Of a stretch of DNA of 64,000 nucleotides, positions 41,321 to 50,299 are shown piece by piece. The position numbers were made by a program, and so were the translations under genes. The stretch's first letter is position 1; each line of letters opens with the position of its first letter. Below the pieces are notes generated by a model, which searched no databases, was not told where the DNA came from, and saw only the letters and a program-made list of their open reading frames with translations. Origin of the DNA: JANOSH01 sp031415695 (lineage in GTDB: Bacteria > Actinomycetota > Acidimicrobiia > Acidimicrobiales > Ilumatobacteraceae); NCBI GenBank assembly GCA_031415695.1, contig JANOSH010000050.1:1-64000 (forward strand). The letters are read 5' to 3'.

Positions 41321-41407
41321 ATGAGACCGGCGACCACTCTTGCCCTCGTGTTGCTCCTGGGCGTAATTCTCGCCGCTGGGGTTGTTTCGTTGTTCCTTGC
41401 GGGCTGA
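41321..41407 (+). CDS. 28-residue single-helix membrane peptide
   Basis: ATG 41321 opens MRPATTLALVLLLGVILAAG then VVSLFLAG, a charged N-terminus and one continuous hydrophobic helix. TAATGT (41308-41313) lies 7 nt upstream, the same spacing as at confirmed genes here, and a terminator follows at 41445. Too short for normal gene calling. Confidence 0.5.
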   Translation: MRPATTLALVLLLGVILAAGVVSLFLAG

Positions 41408-41444
41408 CCCCCGCCCGCCGCCAACCCATACCGGACTAAAAATG

Positions 41445-41488
41445 ACTTCGGAGCCGACTTTCCTGGTGGGGAAAGTGGGCTCCGAAGT
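41445..41488 (+). terminator. long terminator hairpin
   Basis: ACTTCGGAGCCGACTTTCC (41445-41463) pairs with GGAAAGTGGGCTCCGAAGT (41470-41488), 19 bp with one mismatch and a 6-nt loop. It ends the SAM hydrolase/small-peptide unit. The 186 bases from here to ogt show nothing I can support. Confidence 0.7.
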
Positions 41489-41674
41489 GTGCGAGAAACT
41501 CGGGTGTTGGTTAGAGGTAACGCATGTCCGCTCCTTGAGGTTGAGGCTTTGAAGTTCTTCGAAGAAGCAAGCTCGTCGGTACTTCTTCAGCATGCGCTCT
41601 GGAACGGAGGACTGCAATGTCATTTTGCGGACATGTCTTGAAGTGGACACAACAAAGCTGGGCTTTCCCAAACG

Positions 41675-42160
41675 TTACGCAGACGGACTTGACGCAAGTT
41701 CATGCGCAAGAAGCCACTGTTTTGCAGGCAATCCGCCGGCAAAGCCCGTGAGGCTGCCGCTGGTGCCGACAACCCGATGGCACGGCACGACAATCGACAC
41801 CGGGTTGCGGCCAACGGCCGCGCCAACCGCACGGCTCGCCGTGGGGCGACCAATGTCGCTGGCAAGTTCGCCGTAGCTCACGGTCGTGCCGTATCGAATC
41901 GTGCCGAGCGCGTTCCAGACCGCAAGCTGGAACGGCGTACCGACCAGATCGAGCGGAAGGTCGAAGTCGTGGCGGGTCCCGGCGACATAGTCGTCGAGTT
42001 GTGCAACCGTTTCTTGCAACACTGGATGGCTCAACCCGACACTCGGGGGCAGCTTCACTCGGTTTGGTCGGTCATTCGGCCACAAGATGGCACGAAGTCC
42101 GCTGTCGGACGCCACAATGGTCAGAAGGCCGAACGGGGTGTCGTGAGTCAGTTGATACAT
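41675..42160 (-). CDS. ogt: methylated-DNA-protein cysteine methyltransferase
   Basis: The protein of 161 residues repairs O6-methylguanine by transferring the methyl group to its cysteine in IVVPCHRVVG. Other motifs are GTPFQLAVWNALGTIRYGTT and GRPTASRAVGAAVGRNP. ATG 42160 has a GGAGG site upstream; the longer frame to 42190 overlaps alkA further. It overlaps the upstream gene by 13 nt, forming a repair operon. Confidence 0.92.
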   Translation of the reverse strand: MYQLTHDTPFGLLTIVASDSGLRAILWPNDRPNRVKLPPSVGLSHPVLQETVAQLDDYVAGTRHDFDLPLDLVGTPFQLAVWNALGTIRYGTTVSYGELASDIGRPTASRAVGAAVGRNPVSIVVPCHRVVGTSGSLTGFAGGLPAKQWLLAHELASSPSA

Positions 42161-43638
42161 GGGTCCTCCACGGGGGAAAGGCTGTTCCAAAGATGGGCAA
42201 GGGCATAGCTACGCCACGGCCGCCAGGTCTCGGAACGGGCCGCGGCCGAACGGGGGTCGCCGGGCAAGCCGAGTCGAACGAGTGCGTGTCGAACCCCGAG
42301 GTCGGTTGGCAAGAACACGTCGGGGTCCGACACCGCTCTCATGACGATGTACCCGGCGGTCCAGGGACCGATGCCGGGCAGCGCGGTGAGCTTGGCCGAC
42401 AGTTCGGCGCGGTCCTGGCCGGGGTCAATCGTCATCGAGCCATCAGCAAGGTGCCGACATAGTGTCAGAAGCGTGGCTCGACGGCTCGTCGGCATCGGCA
42501 ACAGCGCGGGATCAAGTTCGGCGAGCGCTGCAGCGCTGGGAAACTGATGGGTCAGCACTCCATCGGGGTCTGGAACTGCCAGCGGCGCTCCGCACATCGC
42601 GGTGAGCCGACCAGCGATAGTGCGTGCCGCTGCGACGGAGACCTGTTGACCGAGAACGGCACGCACCGCTAGCTCCGCGCCGTCCACATGGCCGGGGGCC
42701 CGAAGGCCAGGCGAGTAGTCGACGAGGGGTGCTAATGCGGGGTCGAGGCTGAGAGATTCACCAATTGAGATGGGATCGGCATCGAGGTCGAAGAGTCGGC
42801 GCAGCCGTTCAACCGCTGCGGTGAGGTCGCGCATATCATCGAGCACCAACGAACAAGACACATGATCCACGCCTGGTCGCAGGGTCGCCGTAGCCCCACC
42901 AAACGGCAGTCGTAGGACCCGGCGATACGTTGACCTGTCGCACCATTCCACGCCGGGTACGGCACGATGCGACAGGTATCGAAGCAGCGCGGTGGCGTGA
43001 AACGGCCCACGAAAAGGCAGCCGCAGATGGAGCACTCCGGGTGTTGTTTGAGGCGACTTGGAGGCGCGAAGGGCGGTGGGCGTGCTGGCGAACACGTCTC
43101 GAATGGTGTCGTTGAATTGCCGGATGCTGGAAAACCCCGCCGCGAAGGTCACATCGGTGAACGGCAACGACGTCGACTCGATCAGGATCCGGGCGGTTTG
43201 TGCCCGTTGGGCTCGGGCGAGTGCAATCGGGCCGACTCCGAGTTCAACGGTAAGGACCCGGGTGACGTGGCGTTCGCTGTAGCCGAGGTGACTCGCAAGC
43301 CCGTGAACGCCGGATCGGTCAACAATGCCGTCGGCAATCAGTCGCATTGCTCTGCCGACAAGGTCGCCTCGCATGTTCCATTCCGGCGAGCCAGGTGAGG
43401 CGTCGGGCCGACAGCGTTTGCAGGCTCGGTATCCGGCCTGTTGGGCCGCCGCGGATGTTGGCAGGAACGACACGTTCTGACGCTTCGGCGTGGTTGCTGG
43501 ACAACTTGGTCGACAGTAGATGCCGGTGGTCGACACCGCGGTGACGAAACAGCCGTCGAAACGAGAGTCGCGCCCGAGCACGGTGCGGTAACAGGTTTCA
43601 TGGTCGAGTACGACAGGCACACCAGCATCTTGCTCCAC
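42148..43638 (-). CDS. Ada-AraC-AlkA fusion: adaptive regulator and 3-methyladenine glycosylase
   Basis: The protein of about 496 residues has three parts. Residues 1-90 are the Ada zinc/phosphotriester-repair domain (GIYCRPSCPA and YRACKRCRPDA, four cysteines). Next is an AraC HTH (LASHLGYSERHVTRVLTVEL; AAGFSSIRQFNDTIR). The rest is AlkA, with a helix-hairpin-helix LTALPGIGPWTAGYI and catalytic Asp in PDVFLPTDLG. It senses methyl damage and excises methylated bases. GTG 43638 precedes the Ada motif; the frame extends further but is antisense to the next gene's promoter. Confidence 0.9.
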   Translation of the reverse strand: MEQDAGVPVVLDHETCYRTVLGRDSRFDGCFVTAVSTTGIYCRPSCPATTPKRQNVSFLPTSAAAQQAGYRACKRCRPDASPGSPEWNMRGDLVGRAMRLIADGIVDRSGVHGLASHLGYSERHVTRVLTVELGVGPIALARAQRAQTARILIESTSLPFTDVTFAAGFSSIRQFNDTIRDVFASTPTALRASKSPQTTPGVLHLRLPFRGPFHATALLRYLSHRAVPGVEWCDRSTYRRVLRLPFGGATATLRPGVDHVSCSLVLDDMRDLTAAVERLRRLFDLDADPISIGESLSLDPALAPLVDYSPGLRAPGHVDGAELAVRAVLGQQVSVAAARTIAGRLTAMCGAPLAVPDPDGVLTHQFPSAAALAELDPALLPMPTSRRATLLTLCRHLADGSMTIDPGQDRAELSAKLTALPGIGPWTAGYIVMRAVSDPDVFLPTDLGVRHALVRLGLPGDPRSAAARSETWRPWRSYALAHLWNSLSPVEDPCIN

Positions 43639-43707
43639 CGCAAGCGACGGTACTAGCGGAAAACAGACATCACGCAGAACATCGTTGGCGTCGTTACGAT
43701 TGGGGTG

Positions 43708-45141
43708 GTGAACCTCGCGTCGATCATTGAAGTGCACAACGCCGAATCGCCAGCGCTTGTGTGCGGTGATGCACGCGTCTCGTATGGCGAACTTCGGCAA
43801 CGAACCGCTCGGGTTCGCGGGGGACTGGTTGCGTCTGGCGTTGGTCGAGGCGATCGGGTGGCGTTCGCTGGTGAGAACTCCATCGACATGATCGTTGCCT
43901 ACCTTGCCATCGTTGGTGTTGGTGCGGTTGCGGTGCCGCTGAGCCCGATCAACCCCACGACGGTCATCGAGCACGAACTAGCTGCCGTTGGTGCTGGAAT
44001 GCTTGTTGTCGGTTCAGGGACTTCTATCGACATTTCCGTTCCCACGGTCGCAATTGTTGAAATTCGCGACCTTGACCACGGAGACGCTCCAATTGTCGAT
44101 TGTGCTGCGGATGATCTTGCCGTGCTGCTGTTTACCAGTGGCACCGCAGGGGCCCCCAAGGCGGCCATGTTGTCGCACGGCAATCTGTTGTCGAACCAAC
44201 AGCAAACCCAGAGTGGCCCCGAGCCCCTGCTTGTGTCCGATGTCGTGCTCGGCGTACTACCGCTCGACCACATCTTTGGGCTCAATGTCATGCTGGGAAT
44301 CACGCTGGCGGCCGGAGCATCGCTAGTTATTGTGCCTCGCTTCGAGGCGGTCGCCACCGCGGCAACGGTGGCTCGCAATCAAGTGACCGTCATTTCGGGC
44401 GTACCCGCAATGTGGGCGCAGTTTGTGGCCAACGAGTCCATTCCTGCCGATTCGTTTTCGAGCGTGCGGTTCGGCTTTAGCGGCGCGGCACCATTGCCCA
44501 ATGAATTGGTTGTCGCAATGCGCGAGCGATTCGACGTCACATTGTCCGAGGGCTATGGCCTCACCGAGGCATCGCCAGTCGTGACGACTTCAGCCGGGCA
44601 GGTGGCGGTGCCTGGCTCAGTCGGTCGTGTCGTGCCCGGTGTCGAGGTTCGTCTCGTCGACGACGAGGGAAGCGATGTGCTCGACGGTGACCCCGGCGAG
44701 GTGTGGGTGCGAGGTCCAAACGTTTTTCTTGGTTACTGGAACGATGCCGAGGCAACCAGTCGTGTACTCACGATCGACGGGTGGTTACGTACCGGCGACA
44801 TCGCAACGGTCGACGACAGCGGCCGCCTGTATCTGGTCAACCGTTCGAAAGACCTCATCATCGTGTCCGGCTTCAATGTTTTTCCGGCCGAAGTAGAACA
44901 GGTACTCGCCACCCACCCAACAGTGGCCGAAAGTGCGGTCGTTGGTATCGCGCACTCCACAACTGGCGAAGCCGTAAAGGCTTATGTTGTGCTCAACGAG
45001 GGAGCCCTACTTGATCCAGCCGACCTTGTGGCCCACTGCCGAAAACAGCTCGCTCGATATAAGTGCCCATCGGAAATTGTGGCGATTGAAGAGCTACCAA
45101 AGGGCGCGGGTGGCAAGGTCCTTCGCCGACTCCTTCGCTGA
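43708..45141 (+). CDS. acyl-CoA synthetase (FadD-like)
   Basis: The protein of about 477 residues is an ANL-family enzyme: P-loop LLFTSGTAGAPKAAMLSHGN, VLPLDHIFGLNVML, GYGLTEASPVV, WLRTGDIATVDDSGRLYLVN and the C-terminal lysine in PKGAGGKVLRRLL. It activates a carboxylic acid, probably a medium or long fatty acid, as acyl-AMP then acyl-CoA. GTG 43708 is 7 nt after TACGAT (43695-43700), preferred over GTG 43705. Its 3' end overlaps the convergent membrane-protein gene. Confidence 0.87.
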   Translation: MNLASIIEVHNAESPALVCGDARVSYGELRQRTARVRGGLVASGVGRGDRVAFAGENSIDMIVAYLAIVGVGAVAVPLSPINPTTVIEHELAAVGAGMLVVGSGTSIDISVPTVAIVEIRDLDHGDAPIVDCAADDLAVLLFTSGTAGAPKAAMLSHGNLLSNQQQTQSGPEPLLVSDVVLGVLPLDHIFGLNVMLGITLAAGASLVIVPRFEAVATAATVARNQVTVISGVPAMWAQFVANESIPADSFSSVRFGFSGAAPLPNELVVAMRERFDVTLSEGYGLTEASPVVTTSAGQVAVPGSVGRVVPGVEVRLVDDEGSDVLDGDPGEVWVRGPNVFLGYWNDAEATSRVLTIDGWLRTGDIATVDDSGRLYLVNRSKDLIIVSGFNVFPAEVEQVLATHPTVAESAVVGIAHSTTGEAVKAYVVLNEGALLDPADLVAHCRKQLARYKCPSEIVAIEELPKGAGGKVLRRLLR

Positions 45142-45858
45142 TCGCACACGCGGTGGCGATGAGCCTCCAGCGGTGATGAATCCAGCAAAAAGTACCATCA
45201 CGCCCACCGCCAGCGTCACCTCGAACGACTTCAATTCGCCGAGGCGGGCCGAAAGCGCGCCTGACGACGACAGAATCAGCGTTCCAAGTGCAATAAGGCC
45301 ATTGCCGCCAGCCAGTCGCGCTGGATGACGAACGTGGCCCGACGCCTGCCCACGTGTGCGTCCTCGAAGGACGCGCCAAATAGACCAAACAGCGAGCCCG
45401 ATCACTGCGGTTGCCGAGACCCCCGAACCAACGGCAACGATGACCCGAGGGAGCACGCCAAACAGTTCGCGCCCTGCGGGTAGACCGTCTGGAGGCACAT
45501 CGCCTCGAATCGCCGACGACCCAATCACCCCGGTCGCCCACGCACTGAGCATGGCCAGCACATAAGCAATTCGCCGACCGGTGTGGGGGCCCAGGATAAG
45601 GGCCAAGGACCCGGCCGCTAGCCACGGCACGTTGAGCGCGCCTCCGACGAGGTAGAACATTCGAAATGACGTGCCCGACCACCCGCGGCTCGTTCCCCAT
45701 GCGAACGCTCCAGATGCAACCGTGAACAGCCACAGCGACACGGCCCAGCAGCCGTCGTGCAGGGCACGCCGTGCCAGCCAACGCTCGCTGATGGCGCACG
45801 CGAATGCCGCGGCGACGAGCGTTGCGAGCGCAGCGATAGCCCCTGTAGAAGTAGCCAT
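45094..45858 (-). CDS. multi-pass membrane protein of unknown function
   Basis: The 254-residue protein has about seven membrane helices, with SGAFAWGTSRGWSGTSFRMF and YLVGGALNVPWLAAGSLALI in the middle. No known motif is apparent. ATG 45858 (MATSTGAIAAL) is 8 nt after TAGATT on the minus strand; the longer frame upstream is antisense to rex. Divergent from rex. Confidence 0.75.
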   Translation of the reverse strand: MATSTGAIAALATLVAAAFACAISERWLARRALHDGCWAVSLWLFTVASGAFAWGTSRGWSGTSFRMFYLVGGALNVPWLAAGSLALILGPHTGRRIAYVLAMLSAWATGVIGSSAIRGDVPPDGLPAGRELFGVLPRVIVAVGSGVSATAVIGLAVWSIWRVLRGRTRGQASGHVRHPARLAGGNGLIALGTLILSSSGALSARLGELKSFEVTLAVGVMVLFAGFITAGGSSPPRVRSAKESAKDLATRALW

Positions 45859-45922
45859 GAGCCGATAATCTAGCCAGGCGGGCATTTGTGCGCTTGTGCA
45901 CGCGGTCGGTAAGTTGGGGATT

Positions 45923-46675
45923 GTGAACGGCGCCGAGAGTGCAACCGCAGGAGTCGTGGCGGTGCAATCCGACGCTTTTGTAGCGCCGCGGCGCCGTATT
46001 CCCGAGGCCACCGTGGTTCGGTTGCCGGTGTATCTGCGATCCTTGTTTGAGCTTGCCAGCGATCAGATCACCAATGTGTCCAGCGAGCGACTCGCCGAAC
46101 TCGCAGGTGTGAACGCCGCCAAAGTGCGCAAGGACCTGTCGTACTTGGGCACTTACGGTACGCGCGGAGTCGGCTACGACGTCGACTACCTTCGATATCA
46201 GATCAATCGCGAGCTTGGCCTCAACCGGTTGTGGCCCGTCATTGTCGTCGGTGCCGGCAACCTTGGCCGTGCGTTGGCAAATTATGCCGGGTTCGACGAT
46301 CAGGGCTATCCGGTGGCTGCTCTCGTCGACATAAACAAGGCGCTGGTCGGACAACGCTTCGGAGCGACCGTGGTGCGCGATGTCGAAGATCTCGATCTGC
46401 TCACCGGGCCGCGTGGACAATCCATCGGCATTATCGCAACACCCTCGGCCGGCGCCCAAGATGCGGCCGACCGGCTGGTGTTGGCTGGTGTGCAAAGCAT
46501 TCTCAACTTTGCTCCTACCGTCATCTCGGTACCGACCGATGTTCACGTTCGGAAAGTCGATCTAGCAGTTGAGCTGCAAATCCTCAGCTATTACCAACTC
46601 CGAACGGTTCACCCAAATGGACCACCCGACGATCGGCGAGTACCACGGCCAAATGGTGCCGACCTTGCCTCGTAA
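45923..46675 (+). CDS. rex: redox-sensing transcriptional repressor Rex
   Basis: Rex senses the NADH/NAD+ ratio and represses respiratory genes when NADH is high. The 250-residue protein has a winged helix (VVRLPVYLRSLFELASDQIT; ELAGVNAAKVRKDLSYLGTY) and a Rossmann domain (VIVVGAGNLGRALANYAGF). Pairing with hemA is common in actinobacteria. GTG 45923 lies 7 nt after TAAGTT and is preferred to 45896. Likely targets in this window include the nuo and cytochrome genes, by inference. Confidence 0.9.
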   Translation: MNGAESATAGVVAVQSDAFVAPRRRIPEATVVRLPVYLRSLFELASDQITNVSSERLAELAGVNAAKVRKDLSYLGTYGTRGVGYDVDYLRYQINRELGLNRLWPVIVVGAGNLGRALANYAGFDDQGYPVAALVDINKALVGQRFGATVVRDVEDLDLLTGPRGQSIGIIATPSAGAQDAADRLVLAGVQSILNFAPTVISVPTDVHVRKVDLAVELQILSYYQLRTVHPNGPPDDRRVPRPNGADLAS

Positions 46676-46756
46676 CGTGTCCGGCTTGTCGATGTCGTCA
46701 GCGCGCGGCAGAATACAGGTGTCCGTACGTGTCGGCGATGGACGATCGGAGCAGTT

Positions 46757-48004
46757 GTGTCGGTAGTCGTTATCGGCCTAAATCACCGCACCGCACCCAT
46801 TGGGCTGCTGGAGCGTTTTGCTGTTCCTGCAGATCGCCTAGCCAAGGCTCTCGCCGACCTTGCACTTTGTCCGAATCTTTCCGAAGCCGTCGTGCTGTCA
46901 ACGTGTAACCGGACCGAGGTGTATGCGGTTGCTGAACGCTTCCACGGCGCGTATGGCGATATCCGAGACGTGCTGTGTGATCTTGGTGGCGTCGGCCCCG
47001 AAGCACTTACGGATCATTTGTATACCGAGCACGACGAGGGAGCGGTCAAGCACCTGTTCTGCGTAGCGGCCGGGCTCGAATCAAGCGTGCTCGGTGAAAC
47101 CGAAATCCTCGGCCAGGTACGCACCGCATGGGAACGTGCACACGCCGAAGGTGCGAGCCGAAGCGTTCTCAACTTGTTGTTTCGTCATGCCGTCGAAGTT
47201 GGCAAGCGCGTACGAACCGACACCGGCATCAGTCGATCAACGTCGTCGGTCTCGCACGCTGCGGTCGAAATGGCCCGGGACTCACTCGGGTCGTTGGCCG
47301 ACAAACAGGTTCTCGTAGTTGGTGCCGGCGAGATGGGCGAGGGCGTCGTTGTCGCCTTGGCGGCGTCAGGCGTCGGCGAGGTGCTCGTGGCTAACCGCAC
47401 CAGTGAGCGAGCCGTTGCGCTCGCCGCACGGGTTGGTGGCTCAGCCGTACTCCTCGGCAGCGTGGCCGATGTGCTGTCCACTGCCGATTTGCTCCTCACG
47501 TCCACGGGTGCCGGCCTGGTTGTTACGACCGAGACCGTTCCCGACCGCTCGAATCGTCCGTTGTTGATCATCGACATTGCGTTACCTCGCGACGTAGCCT
47601 CCGACGTCGGTGAGCTGCCAGGCGTCACGCTGCTCGACCTCGACCACCTCCGTCGGTGGGCCGAACGAGGTCAGGCCGAACGCCAGGGAGAGGTCGCCGC
47701 AGTTCGTGGCATCATCGACGTAGAACTTGTCCGGTACGGCGATGCTGCCTTGGCCCGCCAAGTCGCCCCCCTTATCGCTGAGTTGCACGACACTGCCGAG
47801 GGCATTCGTCGCTCCGAGATCGAACGGGCCAGTCGGCGTTTTACCGATCTCACCGAACGCGAGCGCGAAGCGGTTGAGGCACTTACCCGGTCAATCGTGG
47901 CCAAGCTGTTACACCCACTCACGTCCCGATTGCGAGACGACGTCGGTAGTCCGCGTGGTGAACGAAACGCCGCTGCGCTGCGCGATTTGTACGATCTGCA
48001 ATGA
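46757..48004 (+). CDS. hemA: glutamyl-tRNA reductase
   Basis: HemA reduces glutamyl-tRNA to glutamate-1-semialdehyde, the start of C5 tetrapyrrole synthesis. The 415-residue protein has IGLNHRTAPIGLLERFA, the catalytic cysteine in VLSTCNRTEVYAV, ETEILGQVR and the NADPH-binding VLVVGAGEMGEGVVVALA. GTG 46757 follows a CGGAG. The stop overlaps hemD (ATGA). Confidence 0.93.
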   Translation: MSVVVIGLNHRTAPIGLLERFAVPADRLAKALADLALCPNLSEAVVLSTCNRTEVYAVAERFHGAYGDIRDVLCDLGGVGPEALTDHLYTEHDEGAVKHLFCVAAGLESSVLGETEILGQVRTAWERAHAEGASRSVLNLLFRHAVEVGKRVRTDTGISRSTSSVSHAAVEMARDSLGSLADKQVLVVGAGEMGEGVVVALAASGVGEVLVANRTSERAVALAARVGGSAVLLGSVADVLSTADLLLTSTGAGLVVTTETVPDRSNRPLLIIDIALPRDVASDVGELPGVTLLDLDHLRRWAERGQAERQGEVAAVRGIIDVELVRYGDAALARQVAPLIAELHDTAEGIRRSEIERASRRFTDLTEREREAVEALTRSIVAKLLHPLTSRLRDDVGSPRGERNAAALRDLYDLQ

Positions 48005-48660
48005 AGCATCGGGTGCTCGTCACCCGGGCCACGTCACAGGCTGGGTCGCTCGTTGACGGCCTTCGCTATGCCGGTTTCATGCCCGTCGAGGTTCCGACGA
48101 TTTCCATCAGCATTGAACGTCCGCAGGTTCCTGCGGCCGATTGGCTGGTGATCACATCGGCGAATGCTCTCGCCGCGTTGCATGGCAGGCCACTAGGGGC
48201 TATGCAGCTGGCCGTTGTGGGCCCGGCTACCGCCCGTGCAGCTCGGTCAGCCGGCTATCACGTCGGCCTGGTCGGATCCAGTGGAACTGGTGCGGGACTT
48301 GTCGCTGACTTCGCGCTCGGCCCCGGTACCATCACCGTTGTGCAGGGGAATATGGCCTTGCCGACGGTCGCTCGTGGTCTCCAAACTAAAGGCTGGGTTG
48401 TCACCTGTGTCGTCGGCTATCGCAACATTGCCCGCTGTGACCTGCCAAGACCCGAGGGCGAGGTCATCACCTTCACGTCACCATCGGCGGCGAAATCGTA
48501 CGTCTCAGCCTTTGGGCTTGCTGCTGTGCCATTACTTGTTGTCTCCATCGGGCCAACCACGTCGGCGGCCTGTGAGGAGCTGGGAATTCGTGTCTCGGCC
48601 GAGGCGGTGCCACATAGTGTTGATGGGGTGATCAGCGCAGTGAGGCGGTTGTTGCCGTGA
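48001..48660 (+). CDS. hemD: uroporphyrinogen-III synthase
   Basis: The 219-residue protein has the weakly conserved HemD pattern: VLVTRATSQAGSLVDGL, ADWLVITSANALAAL, EVITFTSPSAAKSYV and VVSIGPTTSAACEELGI. It cyclises hydroxymethylbilane, the product of HemC, whose gene normally lies between hemA and hemD but is absent here. Coupled to hemA and to the HAD gene. Confidence 0.85.
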   Translation: MKHRVLVTRATSQAGSLVDGLRYAGFMPVEVPTISISIERPQVPAADWLVITSANALAALHGRPLGAMQLAVVGPATARAARSAGYHVGLVGSSGTGAGLVADFALGPGTITVVQGNMALPTVARGLQTKGWVVTCVVGYRNIARCDLPRPEGEVITFTSPSAAKSYVSAFGLAAVPLLVVSIGPTTSAACEELGIRVSAEAVPHSVDGVISAVRRLLP

Positions 48661-49316
48661 TAGAGGCCATTGTCTTCGATTTCGACGGAACACTCGTCGA
48701 CACCGAAACCCCCCAGTTCCATGCAATGCAGTCGGTCTACAACGACCATGGCCTTGACCTCGACCCCACGTGGTGGGCCTCGTTCATCGGCACACTCACC
48801 GACGCCACCGAGGCTGCTCTCGATCGGCTCACGCCCGAAGTAGCCGTAAGTCGGGCGTTCTTGTACGACTCGGCGCGTGAACGGTATCGTGAGGCGCTCC
48901 ACAAGTCCGGCCCGCGCCCTGGAGTCGAAGCGTTGCTCGCCGAATGCCGATCCGCGGGAGTGAAAGTCGCGATTGCGACGAATGCCCCCAAAAGCTGGGT
49001 GCAACGTCATCTGAACCGTGTGCAACTGGCCGATTGGTTCGACACCATTGTCTCGGTTGACGAAGTCAGGTACGGCAAACCACACCCCGAGCCCTACTCC
49101 ACCGCGTGTCACAAGATCGGTGCGCTTCCTCAGCGTTGTGTCGCGGTCGAAGACTCGCCAACCGGTGTGGCCTCCGCGGTGGCGGCCGGGCTGTTTACGG
49201 TAGCGGTTCGTTGTTTCCCGGCGGCCAGCGTCGATTTGTCGCAGGCACACGTCGAGCTCGATTCGTTGGCGAATGTCGACCTCGATGGTCTTTTCCGTAT
49301 GCTCTCTAACCGATGA
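48657..49316 (+). CDS. HAD-superfamily phosphatase (subfamily IA)
   Basis: The 219-residue protein has the nucleophile motif FDFDGTLVDTETPQF, motif II VAIATNAP, motif III lysine in YGKPHPEPY and motif IV EDSPTGVASAVAAG, like beta-phosphoglucomutase/phosphoglycolate phosphatase enzymes. GTG 48657 overlaps the hemD stop and its own stop overlaps hemB, so it is embedded in the haem operon. A role there is unknown. Confidence 0.87.
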   Translation: MIEAIVFDFDGTLVDTETPQFHAMQSVYNDHGLDLDPTWWASFIGTLTDATEAALDRLTPEVAVSRAFLYDSARERYREALHKSGPRPGVEALLAECRSAGVKVAIATNAPKSWVQRHLNRVQLADWFDTIVSVDEVRYGKPHPEPYSTACHKIGALPQRCVAVEDSPTGVASAVAAGLFTVAVRCFPAASVDLSQAHVELDSLANVDLDGLFRMLSNR

Positions 49317-50299
49317 GTTTCCCAATCCGTCGTCCCCGCCGTTTGCGAACGTCGGCCGCAATGCGCCGTCTCGTAGCCGAGTCGCATCTGCGGGTCGATG
49401 ACCTGGTTGCGCCGTTGTTCGTGCGCGAAGCCATTGCAGAGGCGCAGCCAATAACGAGTCTGCCCGGCGTCATGCAGCACACCTTGGCGAGTTTGCGACA
49501 TGAGGTGGCGGCCCTGGTCGATCTAGGAATCCCAGGCGTGATGTTGTTTGGCGTTCCGACAGTTAAAGATGCCGTTGGCAGCGGGGCGTGGGACCGCAAC
49601 GGCATCGTGCAAGTGGCCTTACGCGAGCTACGTGCGCAGCACGGCGACCGCATCGTGATTATGGTCGACTGCTGTCTCGACGAATACACCGATCACGGCC
49701 ATTGCGGCGTTGTTCGGTCCGACGGTACCGTCGACAACGACGCCACAATCGAATTGTACGCCCGTGCCGCTGTGGCCCAGGCCGAGGCCGGGGCGCACGT
49801 GATTGCGCCAAGCGGCATGATGGACGGTCAGGTCGGTCACATCCGTCAAGCGCTCGATGGTGCCGGGTTTGAGTCAACGTCCATCCTGGCCTACTCAGCG
49901 AAGTATGCGTCAGGTTTGTACGGCCCGTTCCGAGATGCGGTCGATGTGCAGATCGTCGGCGGAGGCGATCGCAAGGGCTATCAACAGGACTGGCACAACA
50001 CACGCGAGGCGCTCGTCGAGGTGTTTGCCGATATCGAGCAGGGAGCCGACATGGTCATGATCAAGCCGGCGTTGTCGTACCTTGACGTCATCAGCCGGGT
50101 TCGGGCCGAGGTCGACCTGCCGGTCGCCGCGTACCACGTGTCGGGTGAATACGCGATGATCAAAGCCGCCGCAGCCAACGGCTGGATCGATGGTCCAGCC
50201 GTAGCGCTCGAGCAGATCTCGGCCATCAAGCGGGCCGGTGCCGACATCATCCTCACCTACCTGGCCCGCGAACTCGCCGAATCCGGAGCGTTGTCATGA
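49313..50299 (+). CDS. hemB: delta-aminolevulinic acid dehydratase (porphobilinogen synthase)
   Basis: The 328-residue enzyme joins two ALA molecules into porphobilinogen. It has MVDCCLDEYTDHGHCG (metal site cysteines), the catalytic lysines in LAYSAKYASGLYGPFRDA and MVMIKPALSYLDVI, and AAYHVSGEYAMIKAA. ATG 49313 overlaps the preceding stop; the stop overlaps hemL. Confidence 0.94.
   Translation: MSFPIRRPRRLRTSAAMRRLVAESHLRVDDLVAPLFVREAIAEAQPITSLPGVMQHTLASLRHEVAALVDLGIPGVMLFGVPTVKDAVGSGAWDRNGIVQVALRELRAQHGDRIVIMVDCCLDEYTDHGHCGVVRSDGTVDNDATIELYARAAVAQAEAGAHVIAPSGMMDGQVGHIRQALDGAGFESTSILAYSAKYASGLYGPFRDAVDVQIVGGGDRKGYQQDWHNTREALVEVFADIEQGADMVMIKPALSYLDVISRVRAEVDLPVAAYHVSGEYAMIKAAAANGWIDGPAVALEQISAIKRAGADIILTYLARELAESGALS

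Noticed and set aside
41489..41674. Small ORFs between the terminator and ogt
   Set aside because: Both strands give short frames of biased composition with no promoter or conserved pattern.
44561..44755. Short minus-strand ORFs inside the ligase gene
   Set aside because: Arg/Pro/His-rich shadows, as expected opposite high-GC coding DNA.
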